NCBI GenBank assembly: GCA_963752345.1
Contig: CAVVYA010000017.1
Location: 248,001 to 312,000, forward strand
Length of the DNA stretch: 64,000 nt
Source: CAVVYA01 sp963752345
GTDB taxonomy: Bacteria > Pseudomonadota > Alphaproteobacteria > SMXQ01
Direction of reading: 5' to 3'
The notes beneath the pieces are model-generated. The model saw nothing but the letters and a program-made list of their open reading frames with translations. It ran no database searches and had not been told where the DNA came from. A program made the position numbers and the translations under genes. This document shows, one piece after another, positions 17,314 to 25,508 of the stretch. Position 1 is the first letter of the stretch; each line of letters begins with the position of its first letter.

Positions 17314-18369
17314 ATGAGTCGCTTCGCAGTTCTGGCGTCATCGTTGGCGGTCGCCGCGACCGCCTTCGCTGTGCATCCCGGGCCGGCGTCGGCACAGGAT
17401 GCCCTCGCCAAATTCTACGCGGGCAAATCGATCGATATGACGATCGGCTCGGCGCCGGGCGGCGGCTTCGACATCTATGCCCGCGCCATTTCGCGTCATA
17501 TGGACCGCTATATCCCCGGCAAGCCGACGATCATCGCCAAGAACTTGCCGGGCGCCGGCAGCAACAAGGCGGCCGGCTTCGTCTATGCGGTGGCGCCCAA
17601 GGACGGCACGGTGATCGGCGCGGTGTTTCCCGGCGCCATCATGGAACCGCTGCTGGGCGACAAGACCCAGGTGCAGCACGATTCGACCAAACTGATCTAT
17701 CTCGGCAGCGCCAACAACGAGGTGGCGATCACGGTGATTCGCGTCGACGCGCCGGCGCAGACCTTCCAGGACCTGTTCACCAAAGGCATGATCAGCGCCG
17801 CCAGCGCCTCGGGCGGCTCGAGCCGCGACCTGCCGTCCGCGCTGAACAACGTGCTCGGCACCAAGATCAGTCTGGTCAGCGGCTATCCCGGCACCAAGGA
17901 GATGACGCTCGCGATCGAGCGCAACGAGGTGCAGGGCACCGGCGGCTATCTGTGGTCCAGTCTGCAGACGCAGAATCCGGACTGGCTGCCCTCCGCCGGC
18001 AAGATGCGGATCCTCGTGCAGGAGGCGATCAAGGGCAACGCCGAGCTGACCAAGATGGGTGTGCCGGTCGCCATGGATTTCGCCAAGAGCGACGAGGACA
18101 AGCAGGTGCTCGAGCTGATCTACAGCCAGCTCATTTTCGGGCGGCCCTATATCCTGCCGCCGGGCGTGCCCGCGGACCGCGTCGCCATGTTGCGCAAGGC
18201 CTTCACCGACGTGCTCAAGGACAAGGAATTCCTGGTCGACGCCGAAAAGTTGCGGCTGACCATCGATCCGGTGTCGGGCGAGGAAGTCCAGGCACTGGTC
18301 GCCAAGGTGTTCGCCGCGCCCGAGCGCATCGTCGAGCGCGCCAAGGAAGCGATGGTTTACAAGAAATAG
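17314..18369 (+). CDS. TctC-like periplasmic solute-binding protein 2
   Basis: Tandem paralogue of the preceding gene, clearly from a local duplication: SAPGGGFDIYARAISRHMDRYIPG, AKNLPGAGSNKAAGF and VAPKDGTVIGAVFPGA align without gaps, and the C-terminal half (LIFGRPYILPPGVP, DVLKDKEFL) matches too. Signal peptide to about ASAQDA. RBS AGGGGAG 9 nt before ATG 17314. Length 351 aa. The loops facing the ligand differ from copy 1 (for example IIYLGSANNEVAITVIRVD here), which suggests a related but different ligand. No permease gene is nearby. Confidence 0.85.
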   Translation: MSRFAVLASSLAVAATAFAVHPGPASAQDALAKFYAGKSIDMTIGSAPGGGFDIYARAISRHMDRYIPGKPTIIAKNLPGAGSNKAAGFVYAVAPKDGTVIGAVFPGAIMEPLLGDKTQVQHDSTKLIYLGSANNEVAITVIRVDAPAQTFQDLFTKGMISAASASGGSSRDLPSALNNVLGTKISLVSGYPGTKEMTLAIERNEVQGTGGYLWSSLQTQNPDWLPSAGKMRILVQEAIKGNAELTKMGVPVAMDFAKSDEDKQVLELIYSQLIFGRPYILPPGVPADRVAMLRKAFTDVLKDKEFLVDAEKLRLTIDPVSGEEVQALVAKVFAAPERIVERAKEAMVYKK

Positions 18370-18382
18370 CGTGGAGTTGTTT

Positions 18383-19171
18383 ATGGCCGTGATTTCGCCG
18401 ACCCGTCCGAGCCTCGATCTGACCGACCGCGTCGTCATCGTCACCGGCGGCGCCAAGGGCATCGGCAAAATCTATTCCCAGCGCCTGGTCGAGGCGGGCG
18501 CCCGCGTCGTCATCGCCGACATCGACAAGGCGGCGAATGACGATCTGGCCCATGCAATCGCCAAGACGGGCGGCGACGCCATCTCCCAACCGACCGACGT
18601 GTCGAGCCCGGAGTCCACCGCCGCCATGGCCAAGGCGGCGCTCGACAAATGGGGCCGCATCGACGGCCTGGTCAACAACGCCTCGCTGATGAGCGTGCTG
18701 GCGCGCCGTTCGTGGTTCGATATCCCGGTCGAAGAGTGGGACCGCGTCATGGCCGTCAACCTGCGCGGCATCTTCCTATGCTGCCGCGCGGTTTATCCGC
18801 AGATGAAAAGCCAGGGCGGCGGCAAGATCGTGAACATCTCGTCAGGCCGCGTATGGGAAGGCACGCCGAACCGGCTGCATTACACCACGTCGAAGGCCGG
18901 CGTCATCGGCCTGACCCGCGCGCTGGCGCGCGAGGTGGGCGACGACAATATCGCCGTCAACGCCATCACGCCGGGCTTCACCCAGAGCGAAACCCAGATG
19001 GCGAGCACGGCGAGCGCCTATGTCGGCAACCGCGCCGCCCTGAACAAGGCCTTCAACCGCATCCAGGTTCCCGACGACCTGGTCGGTGCGCTGATGTTCC
19101 TGCTGTCGGACGCCAGCAATTACATCACCGGCCAGACCATCAACGTCGACGGCGGCCAGATGATGCATTGA
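18383..19171 (+). CDS. Short-chain dehydrogenase/reductase
   Basis: NAD(P)-dependent SDR of the classical FabG type, 262 aa. Seen: TGGAKGIG at 21-28; D48-type acceptor region VVIADID favouring NAD(H); NNAS at 98-101; catalytic Ser about 154, Tyr 167 and Lys 171 (YTTSK); and the C-terminal SNYITGQTINVDGG. Start ATG 18383 with GGAG 6 nt upstream; an in-frame GTG at 18371 lies almost on the upstream stop. It follows the second binding protein by 13 nt and is the last gene of the rightward marR unit, ending 36 nt before a convergent gene. It probably oxidises a hydroxy acid of the pathway. Confidence 0.88.
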   Translation: MAVISPTRPSLDLTDRVVIVTGGAKGIGKIYSQRLVEAGARVVIADIDKAANDDLAHAIAKTGGDAISQPTDVSSPESTAAMAKAALDKWGRIDGLVNNASLMSVLARRSWFDIPVEEWDRVMAVNLRGIFLCCRAVYPQMKSQGGGKIVNISSGRVWEGTPNRLHYTTSKAGVIGLTRALAREVGDDNIAVNAITPGFTQSETQMASTASAYVGNRAALNKAFNRIQVPDDLVGALMFLLSDASNYITGQTINVDGGQMMH

Positions 19172-19207
19172 GGCGGAGCTGCCGATTCGGCACACATTCC
19201 TCCCAGC

Positions 19208-20233
19208 CTAATCGATCAGCTTCTTCAGGCGCTCGGCGAGCGGCTTCGGTGTGGCCACGGCCTGTGCCACCATGTTCTGGAGCTGGTCGCCGATCAGCGG
19301 CTGAATCTCGACCTTGAGCTCGCTTGCCTCGGCGACGAACGCCGGATCCGTCGTCATCGCCTTGTAAGCGCTGAGAATGGCCGCCAGGCGGTCCGCCGGC
19401 ACGTCCGGCGTGGTTACCAACGGCCGGCCGAGCTCGGCGACCGTACCGATCAGTTCGAACATCTGACGATCGTCTGCATTCTTCGCGAGCTCGGTGAGGA
19501 GCGGCGGTCCCGGAAGATCGGACGGTTTGGTCAGCGCCGATTGAACGAGGATGGTGATTTTCTTCTCTTGGAGCCAATCCGGCTTGGTCACCTTCCAGCT
19601 CGACCAGGTGTTCCAGCGGCCCATGGATTCGCCGCGCTCCATGGCGAGATTGATCTCGCTACCACCCGGATAACCCAGAACCACCTTGATCTTGGTGTCG
19701 AGTAAGGCGTTCATCAACTTCGGCACCATGTAGCTGGGAGAGCTCTTGCCGGTCGCGCCCATCACGAACTCGTGCTGGCGTAGATCCTCCAAGCTCTGGG
19801 CCGGTGCCGTGTGCCAAGCGACCAGGTTCTCCGCGGTCGGTGCGATGGTGCCGATCCAATGGAATTTTGCCGCGTCGAAGCGGATTGCGTCGTCGCCCAG
19901 CGCCTGGAACAGAGGCAGGCTGGAGACCATGATGCCCATGGCCGTGCCGTCCTTCGGCGCGGCGTTATAAAGGTGGTTGGCGGCCACGAGCCCGCCGCCG
20001 CCGGTCATGGTCTGGTGGATGACACTGGGATTGCCCGGCAGATGGCGGCCGAGATGGCGGCTGATCAATCGGCCGTGGATGTCGTATTCGCCGCCGGTGG
20101 CGGCCCAATTGACGATGCGGACGGTCTGGCCCTTGTAGAATTCGGCGACCGACTGGCCGGCGGCCGGCGCGGCGAGCAAGATCATGCTCAGGGCCGCCCA
20201 GCCCGCGGCACGCACCGCAGCGATCGGATTCAT
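19208..20233 (-). CDS. TctC-like periplasmic solute-binding protein 3
   Basis: Third, more distant member of the same binding-protein family (341 aa), on the opposite strand. Signal peptide to about APAAGQS; then FYKGQTVRIVNWAATGGEYDIHG, HLPGNPSVIHQTMTGGGG, AAPKDGTAMGIM. The APGGGYD loop of the other two is ATGGEYD here and the second loop is QTMTGGGG, so the ligand site differs. No membrane partner is adjacent. A GGAGATACCG ribosome site precedes ATG 20233. It is separated by 146 nt from the flavin reductase gene upstream and might be read with it. Confidence 0.82.
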   Translation of the reverse strand: MNPIAAVRAAGWAALSMILLAAPAAGQSVAEFYKGQTVRIVNWAATGGEYDIHGRLISRHLGRHLPGNPSVIHQTMTGGGGLVAANHLYNAAPKDGTAMGIMVSSLPLFQALGDDAIRFDAAKFHWIGTIAPTAENLVAWHTAPAQSLEDLRQHEFVMGATGKSSPSYMVPKLMNALLDTKIKVVLGYPGGSEINLAMERGESMGRWNTWSSWKVTKPDWLQEKKITILVQSALTKPSDLPGPPLLTELAKNADDRQMFELIGTVAELGRPLVTTPDVPADRLAAILSAYKAMTTDPAFVAEASELKVEIQPLIGDQLQNMVAQAVATPKPLAERLKKLID

Positions 20234-20379
20234 CGGTATCTCCTCCCAGGAGGTGTGACTAGTCTAGCGCTCCGCCGCCGCGCGCGCCCGTTCATGGGTC
20301 TCTCGGCACAACGACGCGCCAGTGTGGCGCGAAACGGGCTCAGCGATCAAGCGGACAGGTCAGGGATCGCTGGCGCGGC

Positions 20380-20856
20380 TCAGGTCTCGCGCAGGAAGCC
20401 GTATTTGCCGCGGTAGTAGAGCAGAGGCGCGTTTTCCACGATGCGCGAGCTCTCCGCCTCGCCGAGCACGATCAGGTGATCGCCCGCCGGGTAGGTCTGG
20501 GTGATGCGGAATTCGGCGCAGGCCAGGGCGTCGCGGATCAACGGGACTTCGAGCAGTCCGAGGTCGTAGGGCACCTTGCCGAACTTGTCCTCGCCCTTGG
20601 TGGCGAAGGTGTTGGAGATGTCCTGCTGGTTCCACGCCAGGATATTGATGGCGAAGACGCCGCTTTCCAGCATCGGCTTGAGCGAATTGGCCTTCTCGTC
20701 GACGCAGATCATGAAGATCGGCGGCGTCAGCGAGACGCAGCTCACCGCGTTCATGGTCAGGCCGTAGAATTTGCCGGCGTTGTCGCGCGTGGTGATCACG
20801 GTGACGCCGGTTGCGAAACGTCCCGCGAATTGTCGCAGTTCGGCGGCGTCGATCAT
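20380..20856 (-). CDS. NAD(P)H:flavin reductase, HpaC-like
   Basis: Small flavin reductase of the HpaC/StyB/RutF type, 158 aa: AELRQFAGRFATGVTVITT, GLTMNAVSCVSLTPPIFMICV (flavin phosphate loop), SGVFAINILAWNQQDISNTFAT, and the late GDHLIVLGEAES. It supplies reduced FMN or FAD to a partner monooxygenase. The obvious partner is the luciferase-like enzyme encoded two genes upstream (21718-22890), with an alpha/beta hydrolase between. Family membership is firm; the pairing is inferred from position. Confidence 0.88.
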   Translation of the reverse strand: MIDAAELRQFAGRFATGVTVITTRDNAGKFYGLTMNAVSCVSLTPPIFMICVDEKANSLKPMLESGVFAINILAWNQQDISNTFATKGEDKFGKVPYDLGLLEVPLIRDALACAEFRITQTYPAGDHLIVLGEAESSRIVENAPLLYYRGKYGFLRET

Positions 20857-20893
20857 GAACTCTGCACTCCCCGTAGGCCTGAAGGCGGCGTGA

Positions 20894-21721
20894 TTACGCC
20901 TTCAGGAACTGAAAGACGCGCCGATTGAAGTCCTCGGCGCATTCGATATTACCCATGTGGCTCGCATTCTCGAACACATGAAGTTGCGTGCCCTCGGGCA
21001 GCTTGGCCACCAGCTTTTCGGCGTAGCCGGGCGCGCGCAACGGGTCGTGGCGCCCGGCCATGACGAGCACCGGCACGCGGATATTGCCATAGTCGATCAA
21101 CTCGCGCTCGCGCGGCCCGGTGGGGGCGCGGAACGGCGCCTTGAAGCGGGCGGCCGAGGTCGCTTCCCAGGCGCCCGGAACAAGCGACATGTCGTGGCGG
21201 CGGGTGATGTAACCCTCGTCCGCCGCCCAGCGCGGGTCGCGGAACATGACATCGACGATGCGCCGCATATGCTCGCGCGTGCCGTCATAGGAATTCAGGA
21301 TCTGGCGCGCCTCATTGTCGGGTGCATCGCCGCCGCCCGAGCAGCACACCAGCTTGTCGAACGGCCAATCGGGCTTGTCGCGCGCGGCGACCGCGAGGCT
21401 CAGGCCGCCCGACATCGAACTGCCGATCACGTGGCAGCGCGACACATTCATGACCTCGAGAAAGCGGCGGATGTGCCGGATGCGGCGGTCGAACTGGCCG
21501 ACGAAATCGTGGATCTTGTCGGTCAGCCCGAAGCCGAGATGGTCGGGGGCCAGCACATGGAAGTGCTCGGCGAGCGGGGCCAGGCTGAATTCCCAGGAGA
21601 ACTCGGCCGCGCCGCCGTATTCCGCCGAATGCAGCAGCAGGACGGTCTGGCCCCTGCCGCGTCCGGCTTCGAAATAGTGGGTGCGAACGCCGTCGACGAG
21701 GACGTAGCTGCCTTCCCTCAT
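20894..21721 (-). CDS. Alpha/beta hydrolase, C-C bond hydrolase-like
   Basis: 275-aa alpha/beta hydrolase similar to meta-cleavage product hydrolases (MhpC/BphD-like). Seen: VRTHYFEAG, LLLHSAEYGGAAEFSWEF (oxyanion region, with HSAEYGG in place of the usual HGxGPG), VLAPDHLGFGLTDK, the nucleophile elbow GSSMSGG (Ser about 102), GRHDPL (Asp) and FENASHMGNIE (His). The start overlaps the stop of the luciferase-like gene by ATGA, so the two are coupled, which fits a hydrolase acting on the monooxygenase product. The true substrate is unknown. Confidence 0.85.
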   Translation of the reverse strand: MREGSYVLVDGVRTHYFEAGRGRGQTVLLLHSAEYGGAAEFSWEFSLAPLAEHFHVLAPDHLGFGLTDKIHDFVGQFDRRIRHIRRFLEVMNVSRCHVIGSSMSGGLSLAVAARDKPDWPFDKLVCCSGGGDAPDNEARQILNSYDGTREHMRRIVDVMFRDPRWAADEGYITRRHDMSLVPGAWEATSAARFKAPFRAPTGPRERELIDYGNIRVPVLVMAGRHDPLRAPGYAEKLVAKLPEGTQLHVFENASHMGNIECAEDFNRRVFQFLKA

Positions 21722-22890
21722 GCAGCGGCGGCCTTCACCACTTTCTTCGGCTTGGTGCGCGCGAGATCCTTGATCTGCGGGTACACGTCCTTGGCGAACA
21801 AGGTCATGCTGCGCACGGTGCGCTCGTGGTCGAGGAAGCCGGCCTGCTGCATCATCAGCAGGTGGTCGAAGCCGCCGACCAGGTCGTAGAACCGCTTGAT
21901 CTGCTTGGCGACCGAATCCGGCGTGCCGGAGATCAGCACGCCCTGCTCGCGCAGGTAGTCGAGGCCCTGGGCGCGCACCGCGTCGGTGCGGCCGGAATAG
22001 GCGCCCTGCAGCGCCTTCACGTTGATGTCGACCGGCACGTAGCCCGGCGGGTTGCGGAATTGCGGCTCGGCCTTGGCCTTGAGATACCAGGTCAGCTCCT
22101 GGGCGCCCTTCTCGGCCTCTGCCTCGCTGTCCGCCGTATAGACCAGCGGCATGTAGGCGAGTCCGCCGCCGCCCGGCAGGCCGCGCTCGATGAAGCTGTC
22201 GCGATAGGCGTCGAACATCGCCTTCACCTTATCGTGCGGCTGCAGGAACATGGCGAAGATGTAGCCGCGCTCGGCGACCTTCGTGATGTTGTTCTTGTCG
22301 CTCGAACCGGTGATCCAGACCTGCGGGTGCGGCGTCTGGTAAGGGCGCGGCCACAGGTTGACGGCGCGCTTGTGCCAGAACTTGCCCTCGAAGTTGAAGC
22401 AGCCGTCATGGGTGGTCCAGGCCTTGACCACGAGGTCGAGGCCTTCCCACAGCCGCTCCAGGGTCATGGTCGGATTGGTGTTGGCGGCGAAGATCTCGTA
22501 GGGCACGCCGCGCACGAAGCCGACGTCGAGCCGGCCGCGCGAGATGTTGTCGATCATCGACATCTCTTCGGCGATGCGCAGCGGATTGGCGCGGTTGGCC
22601 ACCGGATTGCCGAGGATGCAGATGCGCGCGTTCTTGGTCTGGCGCGCCAGGATGGCGGCTGACAGGGGCGCGGCCACGTCCATGCAAGTCGCGGTCTGGT
22701 GATGCTCGTTGAGCATGATGTTGAGGCCGAGCTCGTCGGCGATCAGATGCTCGTCGAGATAGCGGTTATAGAGGTCGGCGCCGATCTTGGGATCGTAATG
22801 CTTGCTCGGCAGATTGACGCGCATGGAAGACAGCGTGTCGAGATCCGGCAGATAGGGGTAGGGCATCTCGGTGAAGTGCCAGGCGTGCAT
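21718..22890 (-). CDS. Luciferase-like (LLM) flavin-dependent monooxygenase
   Basis: 390-aa bacterial-luciferase-fold enzyme that uses reduced flavin and oxygen to oxidise its substrate. Seen: an N-terminal FTEMPYPYLPD, GLNIMLNEHHQTATCMDVAAPL, RICILGNPVANRANPLRIAEE, GRLDVGFVRGVPYE, PQVWITGSSDKN, and the LLM-type end GTPDSVAKQIKRFYDLVGGFDHLLMMQQAGFLD. The tail TKPKKVVKAAAA is Lys/Ala-rich like the start of the next gene upstream. It needs a separate reductase, presumably the HpaC-like protein at 20380. It overlaps the hydrolase downstream by 4 nt and starts 34 nt after the second hydrolase. Confidence 0.87.
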   Translation of the reverse strand: MHAWHFTEMPYPYLPDLDTLSSMRVNLPSKHYDPKIGADLYNRYLDEHLIADELGLNIMLNEHHQTATCMDVAAPLSAAILARQTKNARICILGNPVANRANPLRIAEEMSMIDNISRGRLDVGFVRGVPYEIFAANTNPTMTLERLWEGLDLVVKAWTTHDGCFNFEGKFWHKRAVNLWPRPYQTPHPQVWITGSSDKNNITKVAERGYIFAMFLQPHDKVKAMFDAYRDSFIERGLPGGGGLAYMPLVYTADSEAEAEKGAQELTWYLKAKAEPQFRNPPGYVPVDINVKALQGAYSGRTDAVRAQGLDYLREQGVLISGTPDSVAKQIKRFYDLVGGFDHLLMMQQAGFLDHERTVRSMTLFAKDVYPQIKDLARTKPKKVVKAAAA

Positions 22891-22924
22891 CGTGCGCTCC
22901 CTTGAAAGACCGCGGGTGTGACTG

Positions 22925-23785
22925 TTACCGAACGAAGCCGCTGATGGCCTTCATGAAGGCCTCGGGCTGTTCGAGATGGGGGTAGTGGCCAGCCTTGGCG
23001 ATGGTGGCGAATTTGGCGCCCTTGATCATCTTGCTGTAGGCCTTGCCGTAGTCGGGCGCGACGATGCCGTCGCTCTTGCCCCACACCACGAGCGTCGGCA
23101 CCTGGATGCGGTGCAGCCGGCGCTTGAGCTTCGGGTTGTGCATGTAGGGCTCCCAGCAGAAGCGCGCCGTGGTTTCGATATTGCGCGCGATGATGGCGAG
23201 CTTGGCTTCCGGCATGGCCGGGAAATCGCGTTTGCCCTTTTCGGGGGCGTGCCATTTCTGCTCCATCACTGTCTTGGGATGCTGCAGCCAGATGTCCTGG
23301 ATGTCGCGGTCGAACGGGCCGCCGACCTTGATGCCATAAGCATCGACCAGGACCAGCTTGGCGAAGCGCGAATCGTCCTTCGTCGCCATTTCCGCGGCGA
23401 TCCAGCCACCGAGCGAAAAGCCCATGACGGTCAGCTTGGTGAGGCCGAGCTTCTCGATCAGGTCGAGGTAGACGTAGGAGATATCGTCCATATTGGTGAT
23501 CCAATCGGGACGATTGGACCGCCCGTAGCCCGGCGCCTGCGGGATGATGACCTCGAACTTGCGGGCCAGCTCGTCGACGAACGGCGCCTCGGGCTCGAGC
23601 GCCTCTTCGCCCTGCAGCAGCAGCAGGGGCTTGCCCGTACCGCGGCGCTCCAGTTCGATCTTGACGTCGCCGATGGTGATGAACTTGGTCGAGCTCTTGA
23701 CCGACGCTGTCCTCGCCGGCGCTTTCCTGGCCGGTGCTTTTTTCGCAGCGGCTTTCTTGGCCTTGGATTTCTTGATCGTCGCCAT
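22925..23785 (-). CDS. Alpha/beta hydrolase with Lys/Ala-rich N-terminal tail
   Basis: 286 aa from ATG 23785. The first 30 residues are almost only Lys, Ala, Pro, Arg, Ser and Thr (MATIKKSKAKKAAAKK...), like the tails of bacterial histone H1-like or PhaF-like proteins. They are followed by a complete alpha/beta hydrolase: GTGKPLLLLQGEEALEPEAP (oxyanion loop), IIPQAPGYGRSNRPD, nucleophile elbow VMGFSLGGWIAAEM, VVWGKSDGIV (Asp) and AKAGHYPHLE (His). The open frame extends to 23845 but those residues look non-coding. First gene of the leftward hydrolase-LLM-hydrolase-reductase unit. What the tail binds (nucleic acid, polyester granule or membrane) is unknown. Confidence 0.85.
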   Translation of the reverse strand: MATIKKSKAKKAAAKKAPARKAPARTASVKSSTKFITIGDVKIELERRGTGKPLLLLQGEEALEPEAPFVDELARKFEVIIPQAPGYGRSNRPDWITNMDDISYVYLDLIEKLGLTKLTVMGFSLGGWIAAEMATKDDSRFAKLVLVDAYGIKVGGPFDRDIQDIWLQHPKTVMEQKWHAPEKGKRDFPAMPEAKLAIIARNIETTARFCWEPYMHNPKLKRRLHRIQVPTLVVWGKSDGIVAPDYGKAYSKMIKGAKFATIAKAGHYPHLEQPEAFMKAISGFVR

Positions 23786-23948
23786 CCCGAAAGTGACCTT
23801 TCTTCTTGGTGCGTTCAGTGTCCGGTCAGACCGCTGTTCACGCAAGCCACTCCACGCTGATGGGCCACGCCGAAGGCGAGCCCTGATCGTGCGAAGAAGT
23901 TGCGGACGTGGCCGGATTGCTTCGAATGCAAAGAACTAACGCGAATAA

Positions 23949-23965
23949 CCTTAGTTTTTCTAAGG
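23949..23965. promoter_or_regulatory. Inverted repeat upstream of the hydrolase/monooxygenase unit
   Basis: CCTTAG (23949-23954), five Ts, CTAAGG (23960-23965) in the 260-nt gap between ribB (leftward, ending 24046) and the hydrolase start at 23785. The perfect 6-bp arms in AT-rich surroundings fit an operator. It could also be a weak terminator for ribB, but no T run follows in the leftward direction. Confidence 0.4.
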
Positions 23966-24045
23966 GGTTGATTCCGCAAAGGCAAGGGGCAAGCGAGCCG
24001 CCGCCACGAGCCTGTGGAAAAGTCTTGCCGCTTTGAAAGGGCGGT

Positions 24046-25191
24046 CTAATCCGGCAGTGGCTGCTGGGCGACGAGGGTCAGGCCGTAGCCGTCGAGCCCG
24101 ACGATGGTACGCTTGGTATTGGACAGCAAGATCATCTTGCTGACCCCGAGATCGAGCAGGATCTGAGCGCCGACGCCGTACTGGCGCAGTTCGGCGATCG
24201 GCTTTTTCAGCGTCTGGCCTTCGCGCTCGCGCAGGAAGCGGCTCAGGCTGGTGGGGGTCGGCTCGCGGATCATGACGATCACGCCGCGGCCTTTTTCCGC
24301 GATGGTCCGCATGGCGGCTTCGAGCTCGCTGCCGCGCGCGCGCGATTCGCCGGCGAAGAATTGGCCGACCGTCATATCGCCCAGCGCATCGGCCAGCAGG
24401 TTGACCTGATGCATGCGCACCAGCACCGGCTCCTCGCCCGAGATATCGCCCTTCACCAGGGCGATATGCTCCGCGTAGGACACCTTGTTGGCGTAGACCA
24501 CGACCTGGAATTCGCCCCCGAAGCGGCTGTTGATGCGGCTTTCGAGAATGCGCTCGACGACCTTTTCGGTGCGGCGGCGGTAGGCGATCAGGTCGGTGAT
24601 CGTCGCCACCTTAAGCCCATGATGCTGGGCGAACTGCACCAGATCGGGCAGCCGCGCCATGGTGCCGTCGTCGTTCATGATCTCGCAGATCACGCCGGAC
24701 GGGTTGAGGCCGGCCAGTTTCGCCATATCGACCGCGGCTTCCGTGTGGCCGGCACGCACCAGCACACCGCCCTCCTGGGCGACCAGCGGAAATATATGGC
24801 CGGGCGTCACGATGTCGTTGCGCCCTTTGGCCGGGTCGATGGCGACCTTGATGGTCTGGGCGCGGTCGGCGGCGGAGATGCCGGTGGTGACGCCCTCGCG
24901 CGCTTCGATGGAAACGGTGAAAGCCGTCTGATGGCGCGCCTCGTTGCGCGGCGACATCAGGTGCAGGCCGAGCTGTTCGACGCGTTCCTTGGGCAGCGAC
25001 AGGCAGATCAACCCGCGGCCATGCTTGGCCATGAAGTTGACGACCTCCGGGGTCGCCTTCTCGGCGGGAATCACCAGATCGCCTTCATTCTCCCGGTTTT
25101 CGTCATCGACCAGGATGAACATGCGCCCTTTGCGGGCGTCCTCGATGACGTCTTCGATGGGAGACAGGTAATCAATATCGGAACTGGACAC
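24046..25191 (-). CDS. ribB: 3,4-dihydroxy-2-butanone-4-phosphate synthase with degenerate GTP cyclohydrolase II domain
   Basis: The N-terminal 205 residues are a complete RibB: FILVDDENRENEGDLVIPAEKAT, GRGLICLSL, RHQTAFTVSIEAREGVTTGISA, DIVTPGHIFPLVAQEGGVLVRAGHTEAAVDM and GVICEIMNDDG, all catalytic and metal residues present. The remaining 175 residues follow the GTP cyclohydrolase II fold (EPVLVRMHQ..., LRQYGVGAQILLDLGVSKM, GLDGYGL) but lack the Cys-rich zinc loop (normally LTGD..SxxCDC) and other active-site residues. So it is a RibBX-type protein that should make the butanone phosphate only. Its place next to flavin-dependent enzymes may be meaningful. No FMN riboswitch is visible upstream. 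Confidence 0.92.
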   Translation of the reverse strand: MSSSDIDYLSPIEDVIEDARKGRMFILVDDENRENEGDLVIPAEKATPEVVNFMAKHGRGLICLSLPKERVEQLGLHLMSPRNEARHQTAFTVSIEAREGVTTGISAADRAQTIKVAIDPAKGRNDIVTPGHIFPLVAQEGGVLVRAGHTEAAVDMAKLAGLNPSGVICEIMNDDGTMARLPDLVQFAQHHGLKVATITDLIAYRRRTEKVVERILESRINSRFGGEFQVVVYANKVSYAEHIALVKGDISGEEPVLVRMHQVNLLADALGDMTVGQFFAGESRARGSELEAAMRTIAEKGRGVIVMIREPTPTSLSRFLREREGQTLKKPIAELRQYGVGAQILLDLGVSKMILLSNTKRTIVGLDGYGLTLVAQQPLPD

Positions 25192-25508
25192 GCCTGGATC
25201 CTTCAGCGTAGGTCCTCGATGTGAGGAGCCGGGCCGGCGTCGATGTGCCGCTGCGGCGATGGAGGCGCAAGGTATCCCGCCCGCCCCGGCCGATCAAGGG
25301 CCGCCCTGGACCGCGTGGCGACACGGTGTTTGCGCCCGGCAATGCGGTCCCTGCACGCGCGGCCGTGATCGACGGCTCGATTGACGGTCGTGGGGGGCGA
25401 TGTTACCAAAGGGAAAAGCGCGTCTAGCCCATTCGCTCAGCGCAATAATAATTTTACCAAGAAAACCCTTCTTCGGTAGATCCCTGCTCTTCTCGGAGGC
25501 TCAACGCC
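25192..25508. other. Divergent spacer ribB / small ORF
   Basis: A 317-nt gap with leftward ribB on one side and the rightward 45-aa ORF on the other. It should hold both promoters. An AT-rich patch around 25438-25460 (CAATAATAATTTTACC) is the best candidate for the rightward promoter. I found no RFN-type riboswitch, tRNA or strong hairpin. Confidence 0.4.

Noticed and set aside
25192..25300. Possible FMN riboswitch before ribB
   Set aside because: The conserved RFN-element blocks (such as AGGGC and the GGTGAAA-type core) are not present in the leader.
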